From the NCBI RefSeq assembly GCF_008370685.1, contig NZ_VTZU01000057.1, positions 1 through 45,089 of the forward strand: 45,089 bases of DNA. The letters are read 5' to 3'. How positions within the stretch are numbered: position 1 is the stretch's first letter; every line of letters begins with the position of its first letter. Positions 24,393 to 34,490 of this stretch are shown here, in pieces. The DNA comes from Aquimarina sp. RZ0 (GTDB lineage: Bacteria > Bacteroidota > Bacteroidia > Flavobacteriales > Flavobacteriaceae). Below the pieces are notes generated by a model, which worked only from the letters and a program-made list of their open reading frames with translations, was not told the origin of the DNA and ran no database searches. Made by a program: the position numbers and the translations under genes.

Positions 24393-25172
24393 TTATACCC
24401 TGTGATATCCTAATAGAGCGGTATTAGAACTCAATACTTTTTCTGTATACCGTTTGCCTCTAAAACATGATTTTAATAAAGGAAAGCCCAAAGCCAATTG
24501 TGCTGTTATGGCTGAAGAAAGTATACAACCGCTGCCATGTTTTTCGGATATATTCTTCCTCTTGGGGTTTAGCACAAATCGTTTTCCTTTGATTGTAAAT
24601 AACTCATCTTTTCCTATATTTTCCTTTCGATGTCCTCCTTTTAGAAATAGATTTGTTTTAGTACTTATATAAGCAATGGTTTCATCGATACTCATATCAG
24701 GATATAGCTTTTCTATTTCCGGATAATTGGGTGTTATTAAGTATATTTTATCTAAAACCTGCTCTAAAAAAGTTTCGGATTTCGGATTTTGCACTTTTTT
24801 ATCTTGTGATGCTTGATGAAACTCATAGGCTGAGCTCGACCTTAATACAGGATCCAAAATAATCTTTACTTTATTATTTTTATCCAGTAAAAAATCAATG
24901 ATCTGATTTAATAGTTTCCAATTTTGTACAATGCCAATTTTTATATATTCAATTTCAAACTTTTTAAAAAGTACTGAAATTTGATTTTTTATAATTTCGA
25001 TATCTATCCAATAACAAGCTACAAATTCTGTATCATTCTGAATTGTATTAGCAGTACAAACTGACAAACCATAACACTTTAAAGCTTCAAAAGTTTTAAT
25101 ATCAGCAACTAATCCAGCTCCTCCTGACGGATCAAAACCTGCAATTGTTAGTATATATGGATGATTTTTCAT
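24393..25172 (-). CDS. thiD: Hydroxymethylpyrimidine/phosphomethylpyrimidine kinase
   Basis: The 259-residue ribokinase-fold protein phosphorylates HMP and HMP-phosphate. It starts with ILTIAGFDPSGGAGLVADIKTFEA, then CTANTIQNDTEF, ILDPVLRSSSAYEF, an ITPNYPEIEKL segment, LFLKGGH and the anion-hole/catalytic loop EKHGSGCILSSAITAQLALG. Length is normal (about 260). Its start codon overlaps the stop of the SNF2 helicase gene by one base, so the two genes are translationally close. An insertion of Lys-rich residues near 120 (DKKVQNPKSE) is longer than in E. coli. Confidence 0.95.
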   Translation of the reverse strand: MKNHPYILTIAGFDPSGGAGLVADIKTFEALKCYGLSVCTANTIQNDTEFVACYWIDIEIIKNQISVLFKKFEIEYIKIGIVQNWKLLNQIIDFLLDKNNKVKIILDPVLRSSSAYEFHQASQDKKVQNPKSETFLEQVLDKIYLITPNYPEIEKLYPDMSIDETIAYISTKTNLFLKGGHRKENIGKDELFTIKGKRFVLNPKRKNISEKHGSGCILSSAITAQLALGFPLLKSCFRGKRYTEKVLSSNTALLGYHRV

Positions 25173-28100
25173 TAGCTAAATAATTCTGCAATACTTTCTT
25201 TGGATAAGGATTTCACAAAACTCTCATCTGTCTGAATGATATCATTAGAGAGTTGTTTTTTATTTTGTTGATGTGTTATAATTTTTTCTTCGATTGTTCC
25301 TTTGCATATCATTTTATACGCCATTACATTTTTTGTCTGACCGATTCTATAACATCTATCAATTGCTTGTGCCTCTACCGCAGGATTCCACCAGGGATCT
25401 ACAAGGTATACATAATCTGCTGCCGTAAGATTTAGCCCAGTTCCACCAGCTTTGAGACTAATCAAAAACACTCTGATTTGATCATTATTCTGAAAATTCT
25501 CTACTTTTTCTTGTCTATTCTTTGTTTTCCCGTCCAAATATTCATATTGGATTCCTTCTGTGCGCAATGCAGTTTTTATTAAATCAAGCATTTTTACAAA
25601 CTGGGAGAATATCAATACTTTATGCGCTCCTGTTTTTTCGGTAACATGGCGTAATAATTCTTTAATCTTAATAGCATCTGCGGTGTATTCTTCATCACCG
25701 TTCAATAATTGTGGGGCATCACAAATTTGTCGTAGCTTGGTCAACCCTTCCAGTACATACATTTTTGACTTACCTACTCCTCCTTCATCAATTTTGTTCA
25801 GTACAAAGTTTCGATATTTATTTCTATAGGCATCATATAATTTTTGCTGAGATTCTTCCATTGTACAATACAACACCTGTTCTGTTTTTTCTGGCAATTC
25901 TGTAGCCACTTGTTCCTTGGTACGCCTGAGTAAAAAAGGATCAATCAATTGCTTTAGTTCCTGTGCGATATTTTTATCTTTGTTTTTGTCTATTGGGATT
26001 GAAAACATTTTTTTAAAATGTGACATATTTCCTAAAAGCCCTGGGTTTGCAAAGGTCATTTGTGCATACAGATCAAATGTATTATTCTCTATTGGTGTAC
26101 CTGTAAGCACTAATTTATTATCTGATTTCAATAGTTTTATTGCCTTAAATCGCTGGGAAGTTGGGTTTTTAATTGCTTGCGATTCATCTAAAACTATATA
26201 ATTAAAGGTATATTTTTTCAGATACTCAATATCTCTCATTACAATACCATAGGTAGTAAGTACAATATCTGTATTTTTGAAAGCCGCAATGTCTTTTTTT
26301 CTATCCCCTCCAGTTAACACAAAAACTTTTAAGGAAGGGCAGAATTTTCTGACTTCCTCCTGCCAGTTAAAAATCAAAGAGGTTGGTACTACAACCAAGT
26401 GAGCATTTTTTGGTTTTTTCTTCTCTTTTAAGTGTTTAAAAAAAGTAATTACCTGTAAGGTTTTACCTAAGCCCATATCATCCGCCAGACATCCGCCAAA
26501 ATTATATTCGTCCAGAAAGTTTAGCCAATTAAGTCCTTCTTTCTGATAATCTCTCAGCGTTGTTTTTATTCCTTTTGGTTTTGCTACTTTTGAAATTTCC
26601 TGAAAAGAAGACAGTTGTTTTTTAATTTCTCTATGTTTCTGTAAAATCGGAATATCTTCATTCAATTCATCATATAAGCTATCAATCACCGACAATTGAT
26701 ATTTAGATAGCCTTATCCCATCCTTTTTGACCTCCCCAACTCTAAATAAATGACTATATTTCTGGATCCATTCTTCTGGCAAAATTCCTATACTACCATC
26801 ACTAAGCTCTACATACTTACTTTTATTTATTACTGATTTTTGTATTTCTTTTAAAGAAACTTCTGTATCACCAAAAGCCACTTTTATATGCGCATCAAAC
26901 CAATCAATATCTGATTTTATTTGGATAGAAAAAGAGGGCTTATGATGGCTATATTTCATGTCAGAGAGTTTCTCGTACCCGAATATTTGAACATCTTCTT
27001 TTTTCAGCATATCAAAAGCGTCCAAAAACCATCCATCTTTTATAAATTCTTTGGGTGAGAGATGAAAAAATGACTGCCTCTGTAGCAAGAATCCAGGATG
27101 CAACCCTTTTAAAGTCTCCCGAAATTCTGTTTCGTATTCTTCATTTCTTTTTAATCTAATTATTTTTCCATCAGATAGCTCATCTACGTAGGAATCGTTA
27201 AGTATTTCTACCAATGTCCCTTCATAATCTACCATAGGTTTTAATAAAATAAACCCATTAATTTCTGATAAAAACAATTGTTTTCTTAGTTTTTTTGCAG
27301 GAATCGTTTTCATTTCTTTGTTGAGGTGGTTAATTTCTACAGGAAATTTTGTGGATAACGGTTGTATAAAACGATTATAATAGGATTCGAACTCTGTTTT
27401 AGGAATTCTGAGTTCGGGATTATCCTTAAATGTTTTAATACTTCTGGAAGATCCTATAGATTCGTTTAGGTAGTACACCCCATCTTTAATCACAAAAGGA
27501 AATTTATATTCCATTTTGACTTTTGCTAAATCATAAGTAACCTCTGCTATGGTTATATAACTTTTAAAAATGTAATGCAATTTCTCTTCTTTTACCTTAA
27601 AAGACAATGAAGCACTCTCTACTTCCATTCTTTTGATATGGTTAAGGTGATGTTTAGAAATTTTTCTATCTCGTGACTTACTGTAATACTTCAGCTCATA
27701 TAAAATAGCATCTTTAAAATCCGGTATAATTCTTCTTAATCTAGCAATACTATGCTTTGCAGTATCTAGATCTGATATTCCTATTCTGCTAGAGACTGCC
27801 TCATACGATTCTTGAAGCAATTCTTGTAGCAGGTCATATGTTTCACCAGCGTATCGATCCTTATTAAATATTAGTGTTTCCGGGGTTATTTCTGTAATTT
27901 TTGTAGTCAGCTCTGATCTGTCTTTTTTTAGATTCCCTTCCATAGGAATTATAAACAAAGGCATTCGTTCACTATTCTTATTAAAATGAAACCCTATTGC
28001 AATACCTTTTTCCTTCTGATTTTGATCTGCTACTAGTCCTGAGGGGATTTCATCATTTTTTGCAATCTCCCCTGTTATTAAATCTTCAACAATACCATCA

Positions 28101-28918
28101 AGACCTTGTTGGTACTGATTCAATTTTAGAGTTCCCTGATGGATCGGGACGGCAACTAGTTTTTTATTATAATATTCAAAATTAAAATATTCTTTATAAA
28201 TTTCATCCTCTATAGAAAAACCATACTCTCTTAATTCTCTCGATTTAATCTCTCTTGTCTCTTGTTCTGATAAAAAAGCTTGTGGCATGTGATCAAATAT
28301 GTGATTTAATACTAATACCTGATGCATACATAGGTATTGATTCGTTGCATTGCAATCACATTGTAGCGAAAGTGTTCCTTCCTTTTTATGAATCAGTATG
28401 CTATTCCTAAAGTTTCTACGGGTATTTGTAACCAAAAATTCAAAAAAGTCTACTTCTAATTTCTCATTTTTGATTTTATACTCATAACTCACATATGCTT
28501 GATTAATAACTCGCTCTGTAGTATGTAACTTTATCCAATCCAAGGTGCAATCTTTCTGAGCAGAAAAAGGAACTCTGATTGCATCGCTTCCTGAATATTT
28601 TACTTCTTCGATTTTTTTAACCGTTTTTTTTACATTCTTAATATCCACGTACTCATCAATCTCATTAGCTACAGCCACTTGATGTTTACAAACTGTACCC
28701 CAATCAAAAGGGCAGGTACAAGTACTAGATATTTCTCCAGATTGCAACCCATGAAAATGAATGATGTATCGATTTCTACTACTCCCTTTTACATTCACTT
28801 TTACAGAATTATAATCCTCAGAAAAATTACGATCAATAATATCAATAGTATTCCCTCTGGAACGAATAGTAGGAGTAGTATTGTTGTATATATATATTTT
28901 TAACCGAGAATTTTTCAT
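25172..28918 (-). CDS. SNF2-family helicase with two SWIM zinc fingers
   Basis: The 1248-residue protein ends in a complete SNF2 ATPase (about 800-1240): DDMGLGKT (Walker A), VLDESQAIKN (DEAH-like box), LVLTGTPIENN (motif III), SLKAGGTGLNL (V) and DPWWNPAVEAQAIDRCYRIGQ (VI). The N-terminal region has two SWIM-type fingers, Cys67-x-Cys69-x7-Cys77-x-His79 and Cys187-x-Cys189-x7-Cys197-x-His199. It should translocate on DNA and remodel protein-DNA complexes, such as stalled RNA polymerase; this is inferred from the family. It lies 7 bp after the TenI-like gene and overlaps thiD by one base, entirely inside the thiamine operon, without an evident metabolic link. Confidence 0.93.
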   Translation of the reverse strand: MKNSRLKIYIYNNTTPTIRSRGNTIDIIDRNFSEDYNSVKVNVKGSSRNRYIIHFHGLQSGEISSTCTCPFDWGTVCKHQVAVANEIDEYVDIKNVKKTVKKIEEVKYSGSDAIRVPFSAQKDCTLDWIKLHTTERVINQAYVSYEYKIKNEKLEVDFFEFLVTNTRRNFRNSILIHKKEGTLSLQCDCNATNQYLCMHQVLVLNHIFDHMPQAFLSEQETREIKSRELREYGFSIEDEIYKEYFNFEYYNKKLVAVPIHQGTLKLNQYQQGLDGIVEDLITGEIAKNDEIPSGLVADQNQKEKGIAIGFHFNKNSERMPLFIIPMEGNLKKDRSELTTKITEITPETLIFNKDRYAGETYDLLQELLQESYEAVSSRIGISDLDTAKHSIARLRRIIPDFKDAILYELKYYSKSRDRKISKHHLNHIKRMEVESASLSFKVKEEKLHYIFKSYITIAEVTYDLAKVKMEYKFPFVIKDGVYYLNESIGSSRSIKTFKDNPELRIPKTEFESYYNRFIQPLSTKFPVEINHLNKEMKTIPAKKLRKQLFLSEINGFILLKPMVDYEGTLVEILNDSYVDELSDGKIIRLKRNEEYETEFRETLKGLHPGFLLQRQSFFHLSPKEFIKDGWFLDAFDMLKKEDVQIFGYEKLSDMKYSHHKPSFSIQIKSDIDWFDAHIKVAFGDTEVSLKEIQKSVINKSKYVELSDGSIGILPEEWIQKYSHLFRVGEVKKDGIRLSKYQLSVIDSLYDELNEDIPILQKHREIKKQLSSFQEISKVAKPKGIKTTLRDYQKEGLNWLNFLDEYNFGGCLADDMGLGKTLQVITFFKHLKEKKKPKNAHLVVVPTSLIFNWQEEVRKFCPSLKVFVLTGGDRKKDIAAFKNTDIVLTTYGIVMRDIEYLKKYTFNYIVLDESQAIKNPTSQRFKAIKLLKSDNKLVLTGTPIENNTFDLYAQMTFANPGLLGNMSHFKKMFSIPIDKNKDKNIAQELKQLIDPFLLRRTKEQVATELPEKTEQVLYCTMEESQQKLYDAYRNKYRNFVLNKIDEGGVGKSKMYVLEGLTKLRQICDAPQLLNGDEEYTADAIKIKELLRHVTEKTGAHKVLIFSQFVKMLDLIKTALRTEGIQYEYLDGKTKNRQEKVENFQNNDQIRVFLISLKAGGTGLNLTAADYVYLVDPWWNPAVEAQAIDRCYRIGQTKNVMAYKMICKGTIEEKIITHQQNKKQLSNDIIQTDESFVKSLSKESIAELFS

Positions 28919-28925
28919 ATCTAAA

Positions 28926-29534
28926 TCAATTGCTATTTTCTATCATCTGATCATTCACTTCCTTTATTTTTATAAAACTCTGTATTGGATTTTCGGTATT
29001 CCAGACACCTCCAAGAATGCCTACTCCTTTGAACCCTAATGCATAGGTTTCTGCCAACGTACTTTCATTAATTCCTCCCATTCCTATGATTGTAGCATCA
29101 AGGTCTTGAACATTGAACCCTTTTCCTTCATATCCTTTTTTAGAAATAGATCCAAAAACAGGACTTAGCAATACATATTCAAAATCAGTAGTACACGCTT
29201 TAATATCTTCTTTAGAATGAAAAGAACTACTTACAGAAAATCCTTTATTGCTATATATTTGCATGGTTACGTCCAGAGCATCTTCCAGATCTAATCGTGC
29301 CTGCTCCTGAAGATGAATCCCGCGCAATTGATATTCTGTAGTTAATTCAGGAAATTGATGTGTCATAATACGACTATGATATTTTACATGAATCTGATCC
29401 AATAATGCACGATATCCATCAATGGTATATGTAGGTTTACGTAGATGTAATATTTCTAATCCTGCATCAAACAAAGCATTGATTTGTATTGCTTCATTAT
29501 CCAATGGTTTTTCTGAAGTAAGTACTATGATCAT
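28926..29534 (-). CDS. ThiE/TenI-like thiamine phosphate synthase paralogue
   Basis: The 202-residue TIM-barrel protein belongs to the ThiE/TenI family: AGLEILHLRKPTYT (29-42), RIMTHQFPELTTEYQLRGIHLQEQ, YVLLSPVFGSISKKGYEGKGFN and IIGMGGINESTL. Compared with thiE at 23756 it lacks the Lys-Asp pair of the pyrophosphate site and the Asn-Asp-x-x-x-x-Ala motif. It may be a TenI-type thiazole tautomerase rather than a second synthase. Bacteroidota thi operons commonly carry two such genes. It lies 76 bp after thiC and 7 bp before the helicase. Confidence 0.85.
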   Translation of the reverse strand: MIIVLTSEKPLDNEAIQINALFDAGLEILHLRKPTYTIDGYRALLDQIHVKYHSRIMTHQFPELTTEYQLRGIHLQEQARLDLEDALDVTMQIYSNKGFSVSSSFHSKEDIKACTTDFEYVLLSPVFGSISKKGYEGKGFNVQDLDATIIGMGGINESTLAETYALGFKGVGILGGVWNTENPIQSFIKIKEVNDQMIENSN

Positions 29535-29610
29535 ATTTTTGAGTATCGAATATCAGGAAGTGAGTATTGGTATCTGGTTTTAGTAAAACCAGATACCTCA
29601 AAACTGCTAT

Positions 29611-31470
29611 TTACAAATATACTTCGCTTCCTTTTTCTTTAAATTCCTTTGCTTTTTCCTGCATACCTTCTTCTAAGGCTTTCTGATCATCAATTTCTTT
29701 CTGAGCAGCATAGTCTCTTACTTCCTGAGAAATCTTCATGGAACAGAATTTTGGTCCACACATACTACAGAAATGTGCAACTTTTGCTCCATCTGCTGGT
29801 AGCGTTTCATCGTGATATTCTCTTGCTCTTTCCGGATCCAATGCCAGATTAAACTGATCTTCCCAACGAAACTCAAAACGTGCCTTACTCAGTGCATCAT
29901 CTCTGTGTTGCGCTCCGGGATGCCCTTTTGCAAGATCTGCAGCATGTGCAGCGAGTTTATATGTAATAACTCCAACACGTACATCTTCTTTGTTAGGCAG
30001 TCCTAAATGTTCTTTTGGCGTTACGTAACATAACATTGCAGTACCATACCAACCAATCATAGCCGCCCCAATCCCTGAAGTAATATGATCATACCCAGGA
30101 GCAATATCCGTTGTCAAAGGACCTAATGTATAGAAAGGTGCTTCACCACAAACTTCTAATTGCTTGTCCATATTTTGCTTAATCATATGCATAGGTACAT
30201 GCCCGGGGCCTTCTATAAAGGTTTGTACATCGTGTTTCCATGCAATTTTTGTAAGCTCGCCTAATGTTTCTAATTCTGCAAATTGTGCTTCATCATTAGC
30301 ATCAGCAATAGAACCAGGGCGCAATCCATCTCCTAATGAAAATGCTACATCGTAGGATTTCATGATCTCACAAATATCTTCAAAATGCGTATATAAAAAA
30401 CTTTCTTTATGATGTGCTAAACACCATTTTGCCATAATAGATCCTCCACGAGAAACAATTCCTGTAACTCTTTTTGCCGTCATTGGCACATACGCTAAAC
30501 GTACCCCGGCATGAATCGTGAAATAGTCTACTCCTTGTTCTGCCTGCTCAATAAGTGTATCTCTAAATATCTCCCAGGTAAGATCTTCTGCTTTACCATT
30601 TACTTTTTCTAATGCCTGATAAATTGGTACGGTACCAATTGGTACTGGAGAATTACGTACAATCCACTCTCGGGTCTCATGAATATTCTGCCCTGTAGAG
30701 AGATCCATAATATTATCTGCTCCCCAACGACACGCCCATACTGCTTTCTCTACTTCTTCTTCTATAGAAGATGTGGTTGCAGAATTACCTATATTTGCAT
30801 TAATTTTTACTAAGAAATTACGCCCCAGAATCATAGGTTCTGCTTCTGGATGATTTATATTAGAGGGAATTACAGCTCTTCCTCTTGCCACTTCTTCTCT
30901 TACAAATTCTGCAGTAATCTTTTGGGGTATACTTGCCCCAAAATCTTGTCCTGGATGTTGCGCTGCAATGCGAGTTGCTTCCTCTATTTTTTGATTTTCC
31001 CGAATAGCCACATATTCCATTTCTGGAGTAATGATGCCTTGTTTAGCATAATACATTTGTGAAACATTCTTTCCTGCTTTTGCTCTTTTTGGGTTACGTA
31101 AATGACCAAATCTTAAGTGATCTAAGCTTGCATCATTTAATCGTTCATTACAATATTCTGATGTAAAACCATCCAATTCTTCCACATCACCACGATCCAG
31201 AACCCATTGCTCACGAATACGCTCTATTCCTTCCTGTACATTAATCTTCTTATTAGGATCTGTGTAAGGACCACTGGTATCATACACAATAACAGATTCA
31301 TTCGATGTCTTTTTACGTGTCATAGAATCAACTGTATCACTCAACTCAATCTCACGCATTGCCACACTTATTTGTGGATGTATATTTCCTTTTACGTAAA
31401 TTTTATTAGAACTAGGAAAAGGCGTTGTTGTAATTTTTCCTTCTTGTGGTGCTGTATCTTTTTTCTTCAT
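29611..31470 (-). CDS. thiC: Phosphomethylpyrimidine synthase
   Basis: The 619-residue radical-SAM enzyme rearranges aminoimidazole ribotide to HMP-phosphate. Core regions are visible: MREIEL, YDTSGPYTDP, YAKQGIITPEMEYVAIREN, NINHPEAEPMILGRNFLVKINANIGNSA, DLSTG, DYFTIHAGV, SLGDGLRPG, EGPGHVPMHMI and, near the end, the cluster motif CSMCGPKFC (CxxCxxxxC). I chose ATG 31470 (MKKKDTAPQEG), which fits Bacteroidota homologues; an in-frame ATG at 31503 would add 11 residues. It follows thiS by 61 bp and is under the TPP riboswitch. Confidence 0.96.
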   Translation of the reverse strand: MKKKDTAPQEGKITTTPFPSSNKIYVKGNIHPQISVAMREIELSDTVDSMTRKKTSNESVIVYDTSGPYTDPNKKINVQEGIERIREQWVLDRGDVEELDGFTSEYCNERLNDASLDHLRFGHLRNPKRAKAGKNVSQMYYAKQGIITPEMEYVAIRENQKIEEATRIAAQHPGQDFGASIPQKITAEFVREEVARGRAVIPSNINHPEAEPMILGRNFLVKINANIGNSATTSSIEEEVEKAVWACRWGADNIMDLSTGQNIHETREWIVRNSPVPIGTVPIYQALEKVNGKAEDLTWEIFRDTLIEQAEQGVDYFTIHAGVRLAYVPMTAKRVTGIVSRGGSIMAKWCLAHHKESFLYTHFEDICEIMKSYDVAFSLGDGLRPGSIADANDEAQFAELETLGELTKIAWKHDVQTFIEGPGHVPMHMIKQNMDKQLEVCGEAPFYTLGPLTTDIAPGYDHITSGIGAAMIGWYGTAMLCYVTPKEHLGLPNKEDVRVGVITYKLAAHAADLAKGHPGAQHRDDALSKARFEFRWEDQFNLALDPERAREYHDETLPADGAKVAHFCSMCGPKFCSMKISQEVRDYAAQKEIDDQKALEEGMQEKAKEFKEKGSEVYL

Positions 31471-31531
31471 AATTGTGTATTTTGAGCTTTTAGTTCTATA
31501 CATTAAATTTTTATCACGGGAACTCTAAGAT

Positions 31532-31732
31532 CTACCCTCCTTGAGTTGCCTGTATTATAGTAATATGATCATTGTTATGAATCTGGGTCTGACCCCATTT
31601 TCCTTTAACAATAATTTCGTTATTTATAGCAATAGCAATTCCGTCTGCTGATAGATTTAGTTGCTCCAATAATGCTTTTAAGGTGCTATTATCTACAATA
31701 GATTTTGTTTGATTATTGACGTTTACGGTCAT
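31532..31732 (-). CDS. thiS: Sulfur carrier protein ThiS
   Basis: The 66-residue beta-grasp protein ends in ATQGG; the terminal Gly-Gly becomes a thiocarboxylate that donates sulfur to thiazole synthase. The start MTVNVNNQTKSI, the AIAINNEIIVKGKW strand pair and the HITIIQ strand are typical of ThiS. It is the first gene of the operon, about 90 bp after the riboswitch, and is followed by thiC. Confidence 0.93.
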   Translation of the reverse strand: MTVNVNNQTKSIVDNSTLKALLEQLNLSADGIAIAINNEIIVKGKWGQTQIHNNDHITIIQATQGG

Positions 31733-31820
31733 ACAATGCTTTGTTTAACAATCCATAAACTTTAGAAGATGAAGGTTTTACCAAAAAAACAAAAGAAATG
31801 TCTACAGGCGTCATCTCTTT

Positions 31821-31906
31821 AACTTTTCCCTTCGTCGGTATGAGCCGCATCAGGTTCAAAGGGTATTTCTCAGACTTCAATTACACTTAAAGACACCCCT
31901 AAAGTT
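31821..31906 (-). ncRNA. TPP riboswitch (THI element) of the thi operon
   Basis: Read on the minus strand, the sequence carries the conserved THI-box parts in order: AGGGGTGTC, CTGAGA, ATACCCTTTGAACCTGAT, a variable stem, then CGAAGGGAA. The closing P1 stem can form between AACTTT and AAAGTT at the edges. It is placed about 90 bp before thiS, so thiamine diphosphate should repress the operon, probably by blocking translation or by terminating transcription before thiS. Confidence 0.93.
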
Positions 31907-31913
31907 TGATTTG

Positions 31914-31921
31914 CAAATATA
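31914..31921 (-). promoter_or_regulatory. -7 promoter element (TATATTTG) of the thi operon
   Basis: On the minus strand TATATTTG matches TAnnTTTG exactly and lies 8 bp before the riboswitch, which puts the transcript start at its 5' edge. This agrees well with a riboswitch-led leader. Confidence 0.55.
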
Positions 31922-32057
31922 TCAAAAATATAAATGCTCATTATCAATCCATTGATATAAATATGTTTTGGGGAATAGAAAGAGGAAAAACAGTAACAAA
32001 ACAATTCATCTTTAAATTTATAGTTATCTTTAAAAGATAAATAAGATTTTTTTTATT

Positions 32058-34490
32058 TTGATGAAAAAGACAAAAGGCTCTATAACTTTTAAAATATTTG
32101 CTGGATACACACTCGCTATTGTACTGGTATTAATTGCTTTCTGGGTTATTTACTCTCAATTAAATAACTACACAGAAATAGCAAAAGTAAAAAGTGATAA
32201 TAATGAAAAACTTTTTCTGGTTGGTGAAGCCATAACTGGATTATATGAAGCAGAAAGTTTAACAAGAAATATTATACAGACCTCTAATACGGAAAAATTT
32301 AAAAATTATAAGTCAAAAATTGATTCTATTATAAAAACTATCGATCGGGTCAGTAAAATGTCTCTTGACTCGTTACAAGAAAAAAAAATCGATAGTATTA
32401 AAGTTTTAATTGATAGTAAAAATGAAAACTTTGAGAAACTTATTGCTATTTATGAGCAAAGCAAAGAAAAAGGGTTGCAGGAAAATGTAATGGATCAATT
32501 AAAAAAGAATGAAAATTTTGGTAATTATACTAATTATGATAAGCGATTCAGAAAATACAATCCGCAAAAGAAAAAAGCCATTATTGCCTGGTTAGAATAT
32601 ACCAGAAAGGACAATGAAGAGCGATTAACAAATCAAACCATAGATTCTATTGCCAGATCTATTTACCAGGCACTTTCTGATGCCGAAGAAAAAGAACGAC
32701 GATATGAAAGACAAATAAAAAGCAGAGAAAACAAATTATTAAAAAATGATCAAATCATCACCAGACAATTACGTGATTTGATGGCATCAATAGAAGATAA
32801 TGAAAGAAAAAAATATTTTCTAAAAGTTGATAAATCAAATGCCATTTTAGATAAAACGTTTAACTTTATCAGTATAGTTACTGCTATTAGTTTGATAATT
32901 GCAATCATCTTTTTGTTTTTAATCACTCGTGACGTATCAAAAAGCCAAAAATATCGTAATGAATTAGAAGCTGAAAAAATTTACAAAGAGTCTCTATTAA
33001 AGACCCGAGAATCTCTAATTAATACTGTTACTCATGATTTACGATCACCTTTAAACACTGTGATTGGATATTCTGATTTACTCGAAAAAACCGGCTTAAA
33101 CAATAAGCAAAAACACTACTTAGGTCACCTAAAGAAATCCTCTGATTACATCCTCCATTTAGTAAATGACTTACTGGATTTATCTAAGCTGGAAGCAGGA
33201 AGGATGGTTATTGAAGAATTGCCTTTTTCTCCTAAAAAACTTATTGAAAATACGGTCTCAAGTGTAATCCCTGTAGATGACAAGAAAAAATTAAATATTC
33301 GTATCATATCACAAGAAATTTTAAAAAAACAATTTCTGGGAGACCCTTTCAGAATCAAACAGATTCTTACTAATCTTGTAAATAATGCGTATAAATTTAC
33401 GGATGAAGGATCTATAACAATAGAGAGTAAAATAACAGAAAACGGTCTCGCAGAGAAAGAACTTACAATATCTGTAAAAGATACAGGAATCGGAATCACA
33501 AAAGAACAACAACAGTATATTTTTGAGGAATTTTCTCAGGGAGATGACACTACCGAAAAAAAATACGGCGGATTTGGCTTAGGACTTGCAATTACTAAAA
33601 AAATAATTAAACTTCTAAATGGTAACATAACCTTGGAAAGTAAACACGACATGGGTAGTAATTTTACCTTTTGTATTCCTATCAAATTAGCTAAATCACA
33701 AGTTTTTGAAGAAGAAAGTGAATCTAAAGAAATTAAACATCTATCTAACAAAAAAGTACTGATTGTCGATGATGATCCTAGCCAGTTAGATCTAACCAGC
33801 GAAGTTGCTTCTTTAGCTGGTTTAACCTATGACATCAGTAAAAATGGCATAGAAGCACTTACTTATTTATACGAAAATGAGTATGATCTTATTTTAACAG
33901 ATATACAGATGCCCAAAATGGATGGTTTTGAGCTTTTAAAGAATATTCAAGACAACCCCAGTATTAATCATATCCCAATAATTGCACTATCAGGTAGAAC
34001 TGATACATCTGCTAAAGAATATAAAGAAGCTGGATTTTCAGGAAGTCTCCGCAAACCCTATGCTCCCAATGCTTTGGTAGATCTCATAGCCAGCACACTA
34101 AAAATTGATACTGAAGATGTAAATTATAATAGTAATCTCCCTAATAAAAGTGATAATTCCACCTATTCATTAAATGACCTTATGCTTTTTGCACATGGAG
34201 ATTCTGAATCGCTTTATGCTATTTTAGATACATTTTATGAAAGTACCATTGAGAATATCGAAGAACTAAAAACCACAGTGGATACCAATGATTATGACCA
34301 AATCAAAAAGTTGGCACATAAAATGTTACCCATGTTCAAACAAATCAAAGCAACAGAAATTGTTCCTATTTTAGAAAAATTAGAACATCAGGATAGATAT
34401 AATGTCACTACCAGCGAGGTTTTGGAATTAACAAAAAAAGCTATCTCTAAAATTCAGGATTTAATTAATCAACTTAAAGTCGAAAATTAA
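32058..34490 (+). CDS. Hybrid sensor histidine kinase with receiver and HPt domains
   Basis: The 810-residue protein has a membrane helix at about 12-32, a 240-residue helical extracytoplasmic sensor domain, and a second membrane helix (about 270-290). HisKA follows with VTHDLRSPLN (His326), then HATPase_c (LVNNAYKF, DTGIGI, GGFGLGLAI), a receiver (VLIVDDD, phosphoacceptor Asp615 in LILTDIQMPKMDG) and a C-terminal HPt domain (KKLAHKM, His754). It can therefore run a full His-Asp-His phosphorelay, ending at a separate regulator. The convergent NtrC-type gene at 34487 overlaps its end by four bases and is the obvious partner candidate. A coiled coil (about 205-255) precedes the second membrane helix. 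Confidence 0.94.
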   Translation: MMKKTKGSITFKIFAGYTLAIVLVLIAFWVIYSQLNNYTEIAKVKSDNNEKLFLVGEAITGLYEAESLTRNIIQTSNTEKFKNYKSKIDSIIKTIDRVSKMSLDSLQEKKIDSIKVLIDSKNENFEKLIAIYEQSKEKGLQENVMDQLKKNENFGNYTNYDKRFRKYNPQKKKAIIAWLEYTRKDNEERLTNQTIDSIARSIYQALSDAEEKERRYERQIKSRENKLLKNDQIITRQLRDLMASIEDNERKKYFLKVDKSNAILDKTFNFISIVTAISLIIAIIFLFLITRDVSKSQKYRNELEAEKIYKESLLKTRESLINTVTHDLRSPLNTVIGYSDLLEKTGLNNKQKHYLGHLKKSSDYILHLVNDLLDLSKLEAGRMVIEELPFSPKKLIENTVSSVIPVDDKKKLNIRIISQEILKKQFLGDPFRIKQILTNLVNNAYKFTDEGSITIESKITENGLAEKELTISVKDTGIGITKEQQQYIFEEFSQGDDTTEKKYGGFGLGLAITKKIIKLLNGNITLESKHDMGSNFTFCIPIKLAKSQVFEEESESKEIKHLSNKKVLIVDDDPSQLDLTSEVASLAGLTYDISKNGIEALTYLYENEYDLILTDIQMPKMDGFELLKNIQDNPSINHIPIIALSGRTDTSAKEYKEAGFSGSLRKPYAPNALVDLIASTLKIDTEDVNYNSNLPNKSDNSTYSLNDLMLFAHGDSESLYAILDTFYESTIENIEELKTTVDTNDYDQIKKLAHKMLPMFKQIKATEIVPILEKLEHQDRYNVTTSEVLELTKKAISKIQDLINQLKVEN

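Noticed and set aside
20529..31732. Thiazole genes thiG/thiH/thiF as part of the azole-peptide pathway
   Set aside because: They form a complete thiamine operon with a TPP riboswitch. Peptide azoles come from Cys/Ser/Thr by YcaO chemistry and do not need ThiG or ThiH.
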